A DNA stretch of 64,000 nucleotides from Ochromonas danica (taxonomy: Eukaryota > Sar > Chrysophyceae > Chromulinales > Chromulinaceae). The notes beneath the pieces were generated by a model. It had not been told where the DNA came from and searched no databases. It saw nothing but the letters and a program-made list of their open reading frames with translations. Location: NCBI GenBank assembly GCA_015146655.1, contig VKHL01000033.1:62001-126000 (forward strand). Reading direction: 5' to 3'. Positions 10,890 to 20,541 of this stretch are shown piece by piece. The position numbers and the translations under genes were made by a program. The first letter of the stretch is position 1. The number at the start of each line of letters is the position of its first letter.

Positions 10890-12210
10890 CTACTTCTTGT
10901 TTTGTCTTTTCTTACTACCTTTTCCACCACCACCAGCACCACCCTGGTTAGTATTAGCACCGTCAGAGGTAATGGGTTCGTTCATCATAGCATTGAGTTG
11001 CTTTACCATCAAAGCATATTCTGGATCATTACCCCATGTTCTTGAAGTGAATTCTGGTTTATAGTTATCAATCAGATGTTGAAGTCTTTCAGCATGAAGT
11101 CTCTGTAAGAAATATCGTGCTTCAGCTAATTCTGCTGCTTGACGGAAATCTCCACGTTCACGTGCTTCCTCATAGGCTAACTCCTATTGTCATCCATTAT
11201 ATAGGATACACCATAGAGTAAGCAGTGAGTCATAGTCGTTGATTGGGGAGGGGGGAGGGAGTCATAACACCTACCAATCGAGTCTCTTCAATAGTTGACT
11301 CTTCTAACGTAATAAACATATTTTCACGAATTTCCTTTTTCTGTTGAAAAGTGGGTGGTGAACGATTATTATTCAATGAATCCACTATTTCTAATGGTTT
11401 GTTTATAATATTCATATCAAGTAAGGTTGCCATCTTATCATTGTTATTGTTGTTGTTAGCAGTTGGATTACTTTGATCTTGTAGGTAAATATTTCGACTT
11501 AATGCTTTCACTTCTTCAGAGTTTTTGTCGACATTTAAATGACGCATTATATTAGGATCAACATAATGTCTTGGTTCTCTAACATCATGACAAGAAATAC
11601 ATTAATATAGAAGCAGTAGTAATACAAGTAATAGTGGTATTAGTGAGTGATAGTGAAACAGTGTAGAGTAGTTGAGTAGTTGAGTAGAGAGGTGCAGTAT
11701 TAGTGAGTGATGGTGAAACAGTGTAGAGTAGTTGAGGTAAGGGGTGTAGTATTAGTGAGTGATGGTGAAGGTCAAGGAGTTAGTGAGGCATGAAACAGTC
11801 AGACCAGACAGGGGACAGTTGGCAGTAGACAAACAGGAAATAGCAGAGAGTAGTCAGAGGTGAGAACAGTAGCCAGCAGTCAGACAGAGAGCGGTCAAGA
11901 GGGGGAACAGTAGCCAGCGGAGGTGTAGAGGAGGTGTCTAGTCAGGAAGGTAGTGGTAAAAGAGGTAGGTGGTGATGAAGTCTTACCGCTCAGTTTCTCC
12001 ATAGTCACCTCGTTCTTCACGTTCTAATAATAACATATCAGCTTCATACTGTGCCATAGCACGCTTTTGATGAAGAATGGCATCTTCTCGTTGACCCAGA
12101 AAGTATCGCAAAGATTCATCTACTTCTTGTACTTGTTCATCCAAGGTAGAGATTAGTCTTTCAATAGTTGAATCAACTCCAAAAGAAGCATCACTTGAAA
12201 TAGCTGACAT
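10890..12210 (-). CDS. Unrecognised coiled-coil protein
   Basis: Three exons, 12210-11987, 11578-11275 and 11183-10890, join in phase and give 273 residues from the first in-frame ATG. The frame stays open 39 codons upstream of that ATG without another ATG, so an additional 5' exon is possible. The protein is helical and charged: TIERLISTLDEQVQEVDESL, then QYEADMLLLEREERGDYGE, and later LAYEEARERGDFRQAAELA and ARYFLQRLHAERLQHLIDNY. The tail is Gly-rich and then basic (KKRQNKK). I do not recognise a family. Intron 1 (11579-11986) holds a minisatellite. The conserved-looking helical blocks and clean splicing argue for a real gene. Confidence 0.65.
11636..11780. repeat. Minisatellite in intron 1 of the coiled-coil gene
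   Basis: Two to three degenerate units of about 52-60 bp each begin GTATTAGTGAGTGATRGTGAA and continue through CAGTGTAGAGTAGTTGAG. The following 150 bp stay G-rich and purine-biased (AGCAGTCAGACAGAGAG type). Confidence 0.75.
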
Positions 12211-12435
12211 AATATTCAACACTTGATTATTTAATAAATTTTGTTCTGTTTGGCCCAAACAAAACAATTTCAAGCAAGTTTCAACCGTTTCGGGATATTT
12301 GGAAGGAATTACACAAATGTTAGACAATTACGTAACATTATGTAATTACTCAATAATAACGTAATTGCATGTCTTCTTACAGGAGAAGTGTCTATCAATC
12401 AATCAACAGTGGATTGTGTTGTGTATGATAATATA

Positions 12436-15400
12436 ATGGTGTTAATAAGTAGTATCTGGTGGTGGTTCTTCTTCTTCTCTTTCCTCTTCTCATTCAATCA
12501 TCTCAATCATGTATCTCTCGTACAGTCATCATCTCATCCTCATCCTCATCATCTTCTTCCTAATGATGTTCTTATCATAGATATAGATTTTATTAATGTT
12601 ATTGAAGATGGTTATGTTATGACAGGTCATCTTAACTTGTCATATAATGAGTTACAAAGAGAGGATTGGCCAAAGAAAGTCATTGAATTAGCTAGGAGTA
12701 TTTCAATTCATAACATCAATAACCATGACAATAATAATGACAATAATAATAGTAAAGAGGTAGATCTAGTTGTATTAGAAATAGTAGTGAAAACTATGTT
12801 TATGAAAGTTCAAGAAATTTTGAAGAAATTAGGATTTCCTTCTCATATTATTGAGATGACAGAAGAGAAGAATTATCATCTACTGCTCCTCACTACTCAC
12901 TCTGACATTGACACTCACACTCACACTTGCACTCACACTGACAGTATTAGGAGTGACAATAACGCTTCTGACAGTAGTGGTAGTGATAATAGTAGTAGTA
13001 GTGGTGGTGGTATTCCAAGTGTGTGTGACAGTGACAATGAGAGTGGTAGTGGTAGTGGTAGTGGGAGTGGGAGTAGTAGTAGTAGTAGTGGTGGTAATAC
13101 TCAATATGGTGGTAATAGAGATGACCATGTTAATGATGGTATTCGTGTGAGTCAAATAGTGAAGAAGATGTTAGACAGAGCACTGGCCTATTACAATCTC
13201 ACTCCCACTACTATTCTACCACTACCATCACTACCACTACCACTACAGTCACAGTCTTCAACAGATGATATCTCACAACAAGACGACAGCAGTGATTCCC
13301 ATCCTCTTCATCCTCATCATCATCATCCTCCTCGTCCAAGTTATTTCTTGAGTAATCATAAGTTATCACAAAAACAACAATTTCATCTAAATTATGAATT
13401 ATTAAATGATTTATTTAATTTTCAAAATAACAATAATAATAACAATAATAAGGATAATCTCTCATCAGCTATTCATTCTATTCTATCGCCTCAAAGAAGA
13501 TCATTCTTACCTTCTTTTCTTATTAAAGTGATTCCTATCATAACAATCTATCAATCAAGAAATGCATTTACAGGTGGAACTACAGCATTACGAATATTAA
13601 GTCAAACATTACAATCACTTGGTTATCCTGTTATATTATGTAATGATACGAATGTTGATAGTCTATCATGTCAACAACCACCAGGTAATGTAATACATGA
13701 TGAATCATATTACTATAATACCCTCTACTACTAGTACATATATGCATATGCATATACCCATGTTACAGTAATGTGTAGCCCTTGGTCTATACACCTAGAT
13801 TTAGCTTTTTTGGGTGTGGTTAGTGTACACAGTGTGTATAAGGTGTGTATGGTGTAGGGTAGTGTAATATCCATCTTACTGAACTACCCTGTACTACTAG
13901 TACATATTTGTATATACACATGTTACAGTAATGTGTAGCCCTTGGTCTATACACCTAGATTTAGCTTTTTTGGTAATTTATGTACACAGTGTGTATAAGG
14001 TGTGTATAGTATAGTGTAGTGTAATACACGTGTTGTCTGTCTTCTACTACCTCTTACTGTATTAACTAATGGATTTACTATATTTATGTATATATGTATT
14101 TATAGGGAATGGTATAGTAGTGACCGGGGAATGGTGTCATGGTGTAATGAGAGATTACAATCTCTTTCCATCTTCTAATGAAAACAAGGCATCTGACTAT
14201 CATTATCAAGGAAGAGGTATTCAATATATTTTAGGATTTCATCATCATGAAGTATGTAGGTAAGGCATTAATAGTATATTTCATAATTCATCTGTTAATC
14301 TATTTCATAATTCATCTAATCTATTTCATAATTATTATTGCTATTATCATTTAGAGGATGGATAACAATGACTGATAGTCATTATTTACAACATTCTCAA
14401 GGTATTCATGGTGCTATTCATAGTTATTATCTTGGTTGTCCTATGGCAGATTATCTACAAGATGCCTTATATCATCTTCTAACTCTTGTTGTCACCATGT
14501 CGAACACAAAACAACAACAAAACGAGTTACAACAACCATTAGAACAACATGAGCTACAACATGAGCGACATGACCAACAACAACCATTAGAACAACACTA
14601 TGAGCAACCATTAGAGCAACAACCATTAGAACAACATGAACCACAACTACTACCACAACAACAACATGAGCGACAACATGAGCAAGAGTCATTAGAAATA
14701 GTAGATGTTAGAAAAGAAAAACTCATTCTTATTGATCCTGACTATTTTAGAGAGTATTCACCATTCATTCCTCAACATTTCATACTACCTGATCATTATC
14801 AAGCAGTTCTAATAGAGAAGATATCGTCTGATATAATGGCTAATCTCTTTCAACGTGCTGAGATGATATTAGACTTTGGTCTACCAGGTCCAGAGAGAAT
14901 GTCTAATGAAGCGATTCTATTTGGTGCTATTCCTATTATAGCAGAGAGATGGAATGGTGTGAGTGAGATTGACTTCCCTGTTCGATATCGTATTAATGCA
15001 TTTAATACAGAAGAAGTTATTAGAACTATTAGTGAAGTAGCTAAGAAAGATTGGATAGGAGGAGGAGGAGGAGGAGGAGGGCAAGAAGAAGATAAAGGAA
15101 GAGAAATAACAACAACTAGCCTAACTGAGGGCGTGACTGAGAGTGAGAGGTTGAGTAAGGGTGACAGTAAGAGTGAGGATAAGAATAGAGGTAAAGGTAG
15201 GAGTAAGAGTGTTGGTGACAGCAAGAGTGAGAATAGGGGTAAGAGTGTCAGTGAGAGTGAGGATAATAGAGGTAAAGGGAGTGGCAGTGAGTATAGAGGT
15301 GAAGGTAGGGGTAAGAGGGTTAGTGACAGTAAGAATGAGGATAGTAGAGGGAAGGCTGAGGGAAAGAGTAAGAGGTTGAATAAAGATGAGAGGTTGAGTA

Positions 15401-16356
15401 TGGATAAGGATAAGGGTAAGGATGAGGATCGGAAGGATAATAACAATAACAATAACAATAACAATAACAATGATGATAAAGATGATGTCTTACTCTCTCA
15501 TAGTTTACATTATCTTAACATTCTCTCCATGTGGAAGAAATTATCTTATACAGCTGATATTATCTTTGCTTCTTCTTCATTACATTTCATTCTCTTTACA
15601 TCTTCTTTAGAAGAAGAATATCAAGCTAATTTACAAATACTGACTATACAGTATTTATACCCTTTAGCTAGTATCGATCTTTATGTAATAGATCGAATCT
15701 ATTATCTAAGACATCATTATCTTTTTTGGAATTATTTACGTCAAGTAGGATATATACGAAACGATGTTTTTCATCCTAATGAATATATTGCTTATGAACG
15801 AAATGATGGGATATCATATGTTAGAGTGAAATCATCACCATGGAATCCATCATCCGATTCCATGGAAAGCGATAAGTATAATTATGGTAATAATGATAAT
15901 AATCATGCTAACAATCTTCTTCCACGAGAATGGCCATCTCTCTTCATTTATCTTCCTATTGGTATAACCTTTGTTAATCCACATGATCTAATGAAATTAT
16001 CAAAACAGATATTACAATATGAAAATGATTCATTCTATTATCATATGATGTATGAAAATAATAACAAAACAGGGATAATAGCTGGTCCTAAAGTTAATCT
16101 ATATCATCTATTACAATCAATAATAGATCTTCATGATGACCATAATGTAACAAAAACAACTTACACTAACAACAAATCAAAGGGTGTAGACTATGAGGAG
16201 ATAAATGGTATTCATATTTGTAATCTAGTAGATGGTCATACTAAGAAGAAAGATGTTGATATGGATATATCGATAATAGATGGTATATGTACACTATCTA
16301 ATTGGCAAATGATAGTCAACTTTGGTCGTGAAATGGGCTTTCATTGTAGAGTTTAG
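12436..16356 (+). CDS. Secretory-pathway glycosyltransferase-like protein with long repeat inserts
   Basis: Three exons (12436-13684, 14106-14259, 14355-16356) join in phase to 1134 residues. The start MVLISSIWWWFFFFSFLFSF is a signal peptide or anchor. A first Rossmann-like block reads FTGGTTALRILSQTLQSLGYPVILCND, followed by GIVVTGEWCHG. The second half has ILIDPDYFREYSPFIPQH, VLIEKISSDIMANLFQRAE and MILDFGLPGPERMSNEAILFG, a donor-site-like pattern of GT-B enzymes (E near a small-residue turn, then IPII). A final domain, IDLYVIDRIYYLRHHYLFWN onward, is unassigned. The domains are interrupted by hydrophilic inserts: Ser/Gly runs near 13010-13100, His runs, a Gln/Leu/Glu repeat at 14509-14695, a Ser/Lys/Arg/Gly repeat at 15130-15420 and poly-Asn at 15438-15470. 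The fold call is by pattern; donor and acceptor are unknown. Confidence 0.6.
13719..14030. repeat. Tandem duplication of about 166 bp in intron 1 of the glycosyltransferase-like gene
   Basis: Unit 1 starts near 13719 and unit 2 near 13885. Both contain TACTACTAGTACATAT, then ATGTTACAGTAATGTGTAGC and CCTTGGTCTATACACCTAG, then ACACAGTGTGTATAAGG. The copies differ by small indels. Confidence 0.85.
14509..14695 (+). repeat. Coding minisatellite (PLEQHE/LQHERHDQQ type)
   Basis: Imperfect 12-33 bp units based on CAACAACCATTAGAACAACA encode Gln/Leu/Glu/His repeats. The frame is kept throughout, so expansions occur in multiples of three. Confidence 0.8.
15130..15470 (+). repeat. Coding minisatellite (SxSKSEDNRGKG type) with poly-Asn tail
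   Basis: Degenerate repeats of GTGACAGTAAGAGTGAGGAT and AGAGGTAAAGG encode Ser/Lys/Glu/Arg/Gly blocks, ending in about eleven Asn codons built from AATAAC units. This lies between two conserved-looking segments of the protein. Confidence 0.8.
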
Positions 16357-16771
16357 TTTGACATACAGTTCAACCAAAGTCAATCAATCAATCATCTTCA
16401 ACTACTGCTATACCAACAGAAGTACTTTATTCAAGTCCAGTGTGTGTATGAATGCTAATAAGTCAATCTCCTATATTCTACACAGATATCAAGGTATGTT
16501 GGAACTGTACATCCTATAGGTGGCTCACTCAAGGATTTAGGGTTAGGGTAAATTAGGATCACTTGTAGTGCCAATGAATATGATGCGTTGACTGTTAGCA
16601 AGTAAAGTTAGATTTACAATATGTTCTGCATACATGAAAGGTCAGCATCATATTTGCCATGCAAATGTATAAATCACATCTAGACCAATGATTCAATGAA
16701 TTTCAACATTCAACAACTGTTACAACAGTTAATAGCAAGTCAATGAGATCATAGACCATCACACACAAAGA
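16357..16771. other. Spacer, no gene seen
   Basis: This 3' flank of the glycosyltransferase-like gene is AT-rich with no convincing coding potential. A single TTTAGGGTTAGGG string occurs at 16536-16548. Confidence 0.4.
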
Positions 16772-17239
16772 CTAACATTTGTTGAGATTGGTTTGTAAGA
16801 CATGCAATCTCCATCTCATTATTTCTAATTCAACTAAAAGTTTTTCTCTTTCTTGAAGTAGTTCTTCTTGTTTTGTCATTTCCCATTGATACATTTCCAT
16901 TAACATCTCTATGCTTAGCGTTGTTAGAGATTCTTCTTCCTTATCATCATCATTGTTAGTAATGATGTCTCCTTTCTTAACAGATGAGATGAACTCTGTA
17001 TGACAACCACTGCTACTACAAGAAGAAGACAAAGACGAAAGATGAGGATGAGATAGCATGTCCCGAGCTGATCGTCTACTGGTGGATTGACTTGTTGTAC
17101 TAGTAGAAATGTGGTCAATAGGAACAGTAATCGTGTTTGTCAGGGAGAAAGAAGATAGAGAGATAGGTGCAATGGTAAAAGGAAGATGAGGATCTAGTAG
17201 TTCAGGTGACATGGAGATATGCTTCTCTTTTCTTGACAT
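16772..17239 (-). CDS. Hypothetical protein with C-terminal coiled coil
   Basis: A 155-codon open frame starts at the ATG at 17239. The first 110 residues are Ser/Thr-rich and look disordered. The last 45 have heptad-like hydrophobic spacing (LSIEMLMEMYQWEMTKQEEL then LQEREKLLVELEIMRW). I recognise no family. The helical C-terminus is the only reason to list it, and upstream exons may exist. Codon use resembles neighbours. Confidence 0.35.
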   Translation of the reverse strand: MSRKEKHISMSPELLDPHLPFTIAPISLSSFSLTNTITVPIDHISTSTTSQSTSRRSARDMLSHPHLSSLSSSCSSSGCHTEFISSVKKGDIITNNDDDKEEESLTTLSIEMLMEMYQWEMTKQEELLQEREKLLVELEIMRWRLHVLQTNLNKC

Positions 17240-17868
17240 GATGGCAACAGTTGCTAGTAGTGGACTGATAGAGATCAATGGGAAATGATGGAAAGATCTT
17301 TCTTATACAGACGACAGATGCCTTGGTCTTCTTCTTCTTCTTCTGCGATGTTGATTCGGTTTGATTTTGTTCGTACTTGGAAGTCAATCAACAATATGAC
17401 GTTCCTTGTTGTTCTTGTCGTTGTCATAGTACAGGATATGTCAATATCAAAGATGATAATAAGTCAATATTGAATAAGTTGTCAAGGGAGAGTAATTCAA
17501 ATCATAATTTGATTACTGCCTGCTGGAATAGTGAATCTCACTACATCTCATATGAATTATTGGGGAACAAATCAATGCAATGTAGACTAACTCAAAATTT
17601 AATCAGACAACAGATTCACCAAAGGTGAACAACAATTGATGAATATCGTGTATATTGTGTGCTTTCAATCCTTTAGATACTATGCTAAACATGAACCCAA
17701 TTCAAACAGATAGATCGACACAGGATTTAGATTATTAACGTCAATCTCAATTCTAATTTAAAAACATATAGAAGTGGAATTTTTATTCTAGATAGGGGTA
17801 AAAAAGTTAACACAATAGCGCATAATCACAGGACGATAATGATAATGCCTCCAACAGAAATTAAATTT
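17240..17868. other. Spacer with short plus-strand open frames only
   Basis: Between the hypothetical ORF and the stop of the cupin/JmjC gene there are plus-strand frames up to 83 codons. One contains a CCSCRCH cluster, but there is no ATG context or splice support, so no gene is called. Confidence 0.35.
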
Positions 17869-19078
17869 TTAAACCGACTTGTTCTTCCCAAGACCATTCA
17901 GCAATAAGTTCGTCATGTCATCATCCCATGGAGCACGCTTACCATCATCACAGAGGGCATTCATCTTAGCCATGTATACTGGCAAGAGTTCATTAAAAGG
18001 TGTGGTATCTCTGCCCAAACGGTACTGTGGACGGTATCGGATAGCATGGTAGACAGCATTAAACCAATCAAAAGGTCTTCTCAGCACATTACCAATTTCC
18101 ATCTTACGCAAGGTAAGCATAAAGTTTGGTCCTTTCTTAGTAAATACAGCGTGGCCCCAATTCTCAGAGAAGAAGATGATATCTCCTGGTTGAGAATCAA
18201 GATAATAGACTTCGTATGGTCCATCAGGGCCTTTAGTAGGAATCGAAATAGCTCCTCCACCAGGGAAAGAATCCAAATTCTCACGATTACGCATGACATC
18301 AGGAGAAAAGAACAACCATCCTTTCTTTCCTGCATATTGAATAGCCATGGAAGAAGTGAGCGCATTAGCATGGACAAAGGCAGTAACCTTATCCTCAGGA
18401 AAGTTACCTACGTATCAAATGATTATCAAATGGCAAATAAATATCAAACATCAACATGCTGATCAAGTTTATCTTACCAACAAAAGCATGCTCAACGGTC
18501 ATCTGCTTCGGATTTAAACCAGGGACACCAAGTGATTCCACTAACTTGACAATTACATTAGAATTATCCATCTTCGCAAAGGATGAATAGTAATAATTTG
18601 GCTCTGCAAAAAGCTCAGAAATGTTCACCATCTTATGCTCACTCATACTAGTACAAGTTCTGCACACAATACTAGCAACACGATCACAGGGATTCATAAT
18701 CTTCTCCACCTGGACTTTCGTCGTTAAGACAGATGGATCAAATTGGAAAGTCTCGGAAGGATTTAAACGATACAGATGAAGATAAGGCTTGAGACCTTCT
18801 CCTTTATGCCAACCTTGTAAGACTTTACCAATCTCACCTTGCTTATAGTAGGTTGTAGGGAATTCTTTCACAACAAAAGGTCTGGAAGGGAACATTTCTT
18901 TAGATAAATAATCGGCCACGAACCAACTCTTACGACAATGTTCTTTATAGACAACACCACAGAAGATGACAGCCATGACAAGAATGATATTCACAGGAGT
19001 GAAGAGTCCTTTCTTGTTCTTGTCGACTCCTTCTGCTTGCTTCTTGTTTGCATCCAATGACAATGATACTTCTTCCAT
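17869..19078 (-). CDS. Type II membrane protein with cupin/JmjC-fold domain, copy A
   Basis: Exons 19078-18478 and 18407-17869 (70 bp intron) encode 379 residues. A short basic cytosolic N-terminus precedes one membrane segment, NIILVMAVIFCGVVY, then a lumenal domain. Its C-terminal part resembles Cupin_8/JmjC oxygenases: TAFVHANALTSSM, KKGWLFFSPDVM, VYYLDSQPGDIIFFSENWGH and AVFTKKGPNFMLTLRKM. The second His (WGHAV) fits the distal metal ligand, but the usual HxD/E reads HAN, so iron binding may be weak or altered. A Cys cluster (CDR..SIVCRTC) lies in the stem. Substrate unknown; a Golgi or ER hydroxylase, or a non-catalytic relative, would fit. It is paralogous to the gene at 20542-21765. 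The first ATG was chosen because upstream in-frame similarity lacks an ATG. Confidence 0.72.
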
Positions 19079-19694
19079 TTTTGTTTGAGCTCGTTTAGTT
19101 TTGGTTCTTTTATTCAAGGATTTGAATTGTGTAAGAGGAGAAGAATGCAAAGATCTAAAGATCGTTGATGTTGTTGAAAGATTGTGACAGTCTTTGTGTC
19201 AATCAGAGGCAGTCTGTGTGCCAACATCTGCGCACCTCTGCGCGGAAAGTGTGCGTAAAGTGTGCGTAAAGTGTGCGGGAAGTGTGTGGGAAGTGCGCAA
19301 GAAGAGGGAGTTCGCCTGGTCTGGTCCAGACCAAATGAATTGTGCTGTTCCTCTGGTGTTGTTGACAAGGTTGATGAATCTCTTTTAACCTTGCAACAGC
19401 AACTCCTACTCGTTCATCAGTTGCTTTAGGAGCTGCAATAGATTTTACCTTTGACTACAGATGGCGATGAAGGTCTTCAAACGAATCAGTTTCCAGAGAA
19501 AAGAACCAGTACTCCAGCAGAGAGGCAGTGCAGGGTGGGTGGTGGGCTTGGCACATCTGGCGGACGGGACTAAAGAGACGACAGTCCAGAGTTGATTTGA
19601 GTTTGAGTTGGCCTAAAGAAACGTTATGCGAAAATCCTTTTCCTTTATCATGTTGACTACATTTCAATATCTCCCTCCTTCATAATAAAAAAGA
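19079..19694. promoter_or_regulatory. Divergent spacer between cupin copy A and the RING gene
   Basis: The 616 bp spacer contains a short 11-bp tandem array (19235-19300) and no supported gene. Just upstream of copy A's ATG, sequence similar to the same position in copy B is retained. Confidence 0.45.
19235..19300. repeat. 11-bp tandem array, AAGTGTGCGTA type
   Basis: About five units run GGAAAGTGTGCGTAAAGTG and onward, decaying to GGGAAGTGTGTGGGAAGTGC. GC content is higher than in the flanks. Confidence 0.75.
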
Positions 19695-20111
19695 ATGGCA
19701 ACGTGCGATGACGACGGATCCTGTTTGCGGCAGTGCGAGTGCGGGTGCTATGACCAAGAAAGCGGTGAATACCGCGATGTGTGTATGTGCGGACACCGAG
19801 AACATAATGGGTATTGTCCTTCCAACTGTCCCAACGGGTGTGTTTCCGTGGAATGTCGGAACTTTAAACACTGTCACAAGAAACTACCACAACGGCTATT
19901 GCATTGCCACAATGGCATGTGCATCAAATGCGCCATTCAGATGGGCCAACATACCTACCCACACCCTGCTGAGAATTGTTGTGTGTGTTTAGAGAATAAA
20001 CCCATGTTGTTGTTGAAATGCAACCACAAAATTTGCAATGATTGCTGGTTCAATATCACCTCCACAAATAATCTGCAGTGTCCTTTGTGTCGCCAATTAA
20101 ATAGTTGGTGA
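19695..20111 (+). CDS. Small Cys-rich RING-finger protein
   Basis: This intronless gene codes for 138 residues. The C-terminal C3HC4 RING reads CCVCLENKPMLLLKCNHKIC, then NDCW and CPLC, with the His in the fourth ligand position. The N-terminal 90 residues hold many Cys and His in pairs (CECGCYD, CMCGHREHNGYC, CRNFKHCHKK, CHNGMCIKC), suggesting more zinc sites. Such proteins are usually E3 ubiquitin ligases. The compact layout with KCNHKICNDCW reminds me of RING proteins coded by nucleocytoviruses, but similar proteins occur in hosts and origin is not settled. It lies between the two cupin/JmjC paralogs on the opposite strand. Confidence 0.8.
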   Translation: MATCDDDGSCLRQCECGCYDQESGEYRDVCMCGHREHNGYCPSNCPNGCVSVECRNFKHCHKKLPQRLLHCHNGMCIKCAIQMGQHTYPHPAENCCVCLENKPMLLLKCNHKICNDCWFNITSTNNLQCPLCRQLNSW

Positions 20112-20541
20112 ATTGATTAATTTTTCTTTCATTCATTATGGGTTTTCATTCCTGTTCTCAATTTTGCAACTTGTTTTAGTGGTAATTAACCAATACAACA
20201 TGAACTTCAAATCCAACCTGCATTCCAACCCCTTCCAAACGTTTCCCAATTATGTTCAAGTGGGTGATCATGTGTCACAATGGTAAATGGACAATTCATA
20301 CTGTGTAAAACAAATGGATATTCAAACAAATTGATTGACAGGGGGAAGTAATTGATTAAAGAGGCTCGTCGGCTCTCAATTTAACTCTTTTAAAAATACG
20401 TGGAAGCAACATATTTAATCTATAGCAACAGTAGCTTGTGGAAAGCTAGTTAGTTAACAAAATTGACATCAAATCTCTCCTGTTCAGAATAACATTATAA
20501 TGAACAGATGATGATGATGATAATAATGTATCAGGCAAAGT
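20112..20541. other. Convergent spacer, nothing recognised
   Basis: AT-rich 3' flanks of the RING gene and cupin copy B. There is a short ATGATGATGATGATAATAAT microsatellite near 20509 and no open frame of note. Confidence 0.4.

Noticed and set aside
11636-11900. Repeat block as a possible CRISPR-like array
   Set aside because: Units are direct, degenerate and without regular unique spacers, and lie inside a eukaryotic intron.
12880-13155. Thr-rich minus-strand and Val-rich plus-strand frames
   Set aside because: Shadows of the Ser/Gly repeat region in the glycosyltransferase-like gene.
14850-15470. 206-codon Leu/Ser-rich minus-strand frame
   Set aside because: It is the antisense shadow of the coding Ser/Lys/Gly minisatellite.
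16536-16548. TTTAGGGTTAGGG string as an interstitial telomere
   Set aside because: Only two non-identical units in an ordinary AT-rich spacer; chance is a sufficient explanation.
17285-17628. Plus-strand frames with a CCSCRCH cluster
   Set aside because: Two overlapping frames without an ATG start for the Cys-containing one and no domain match.
19079-19150. Upstream extension of cupin copy A from a TTG codon
   Set aside because: No in-frame ATG; similarity to copy B upstream is better explained as a duplicated leader.
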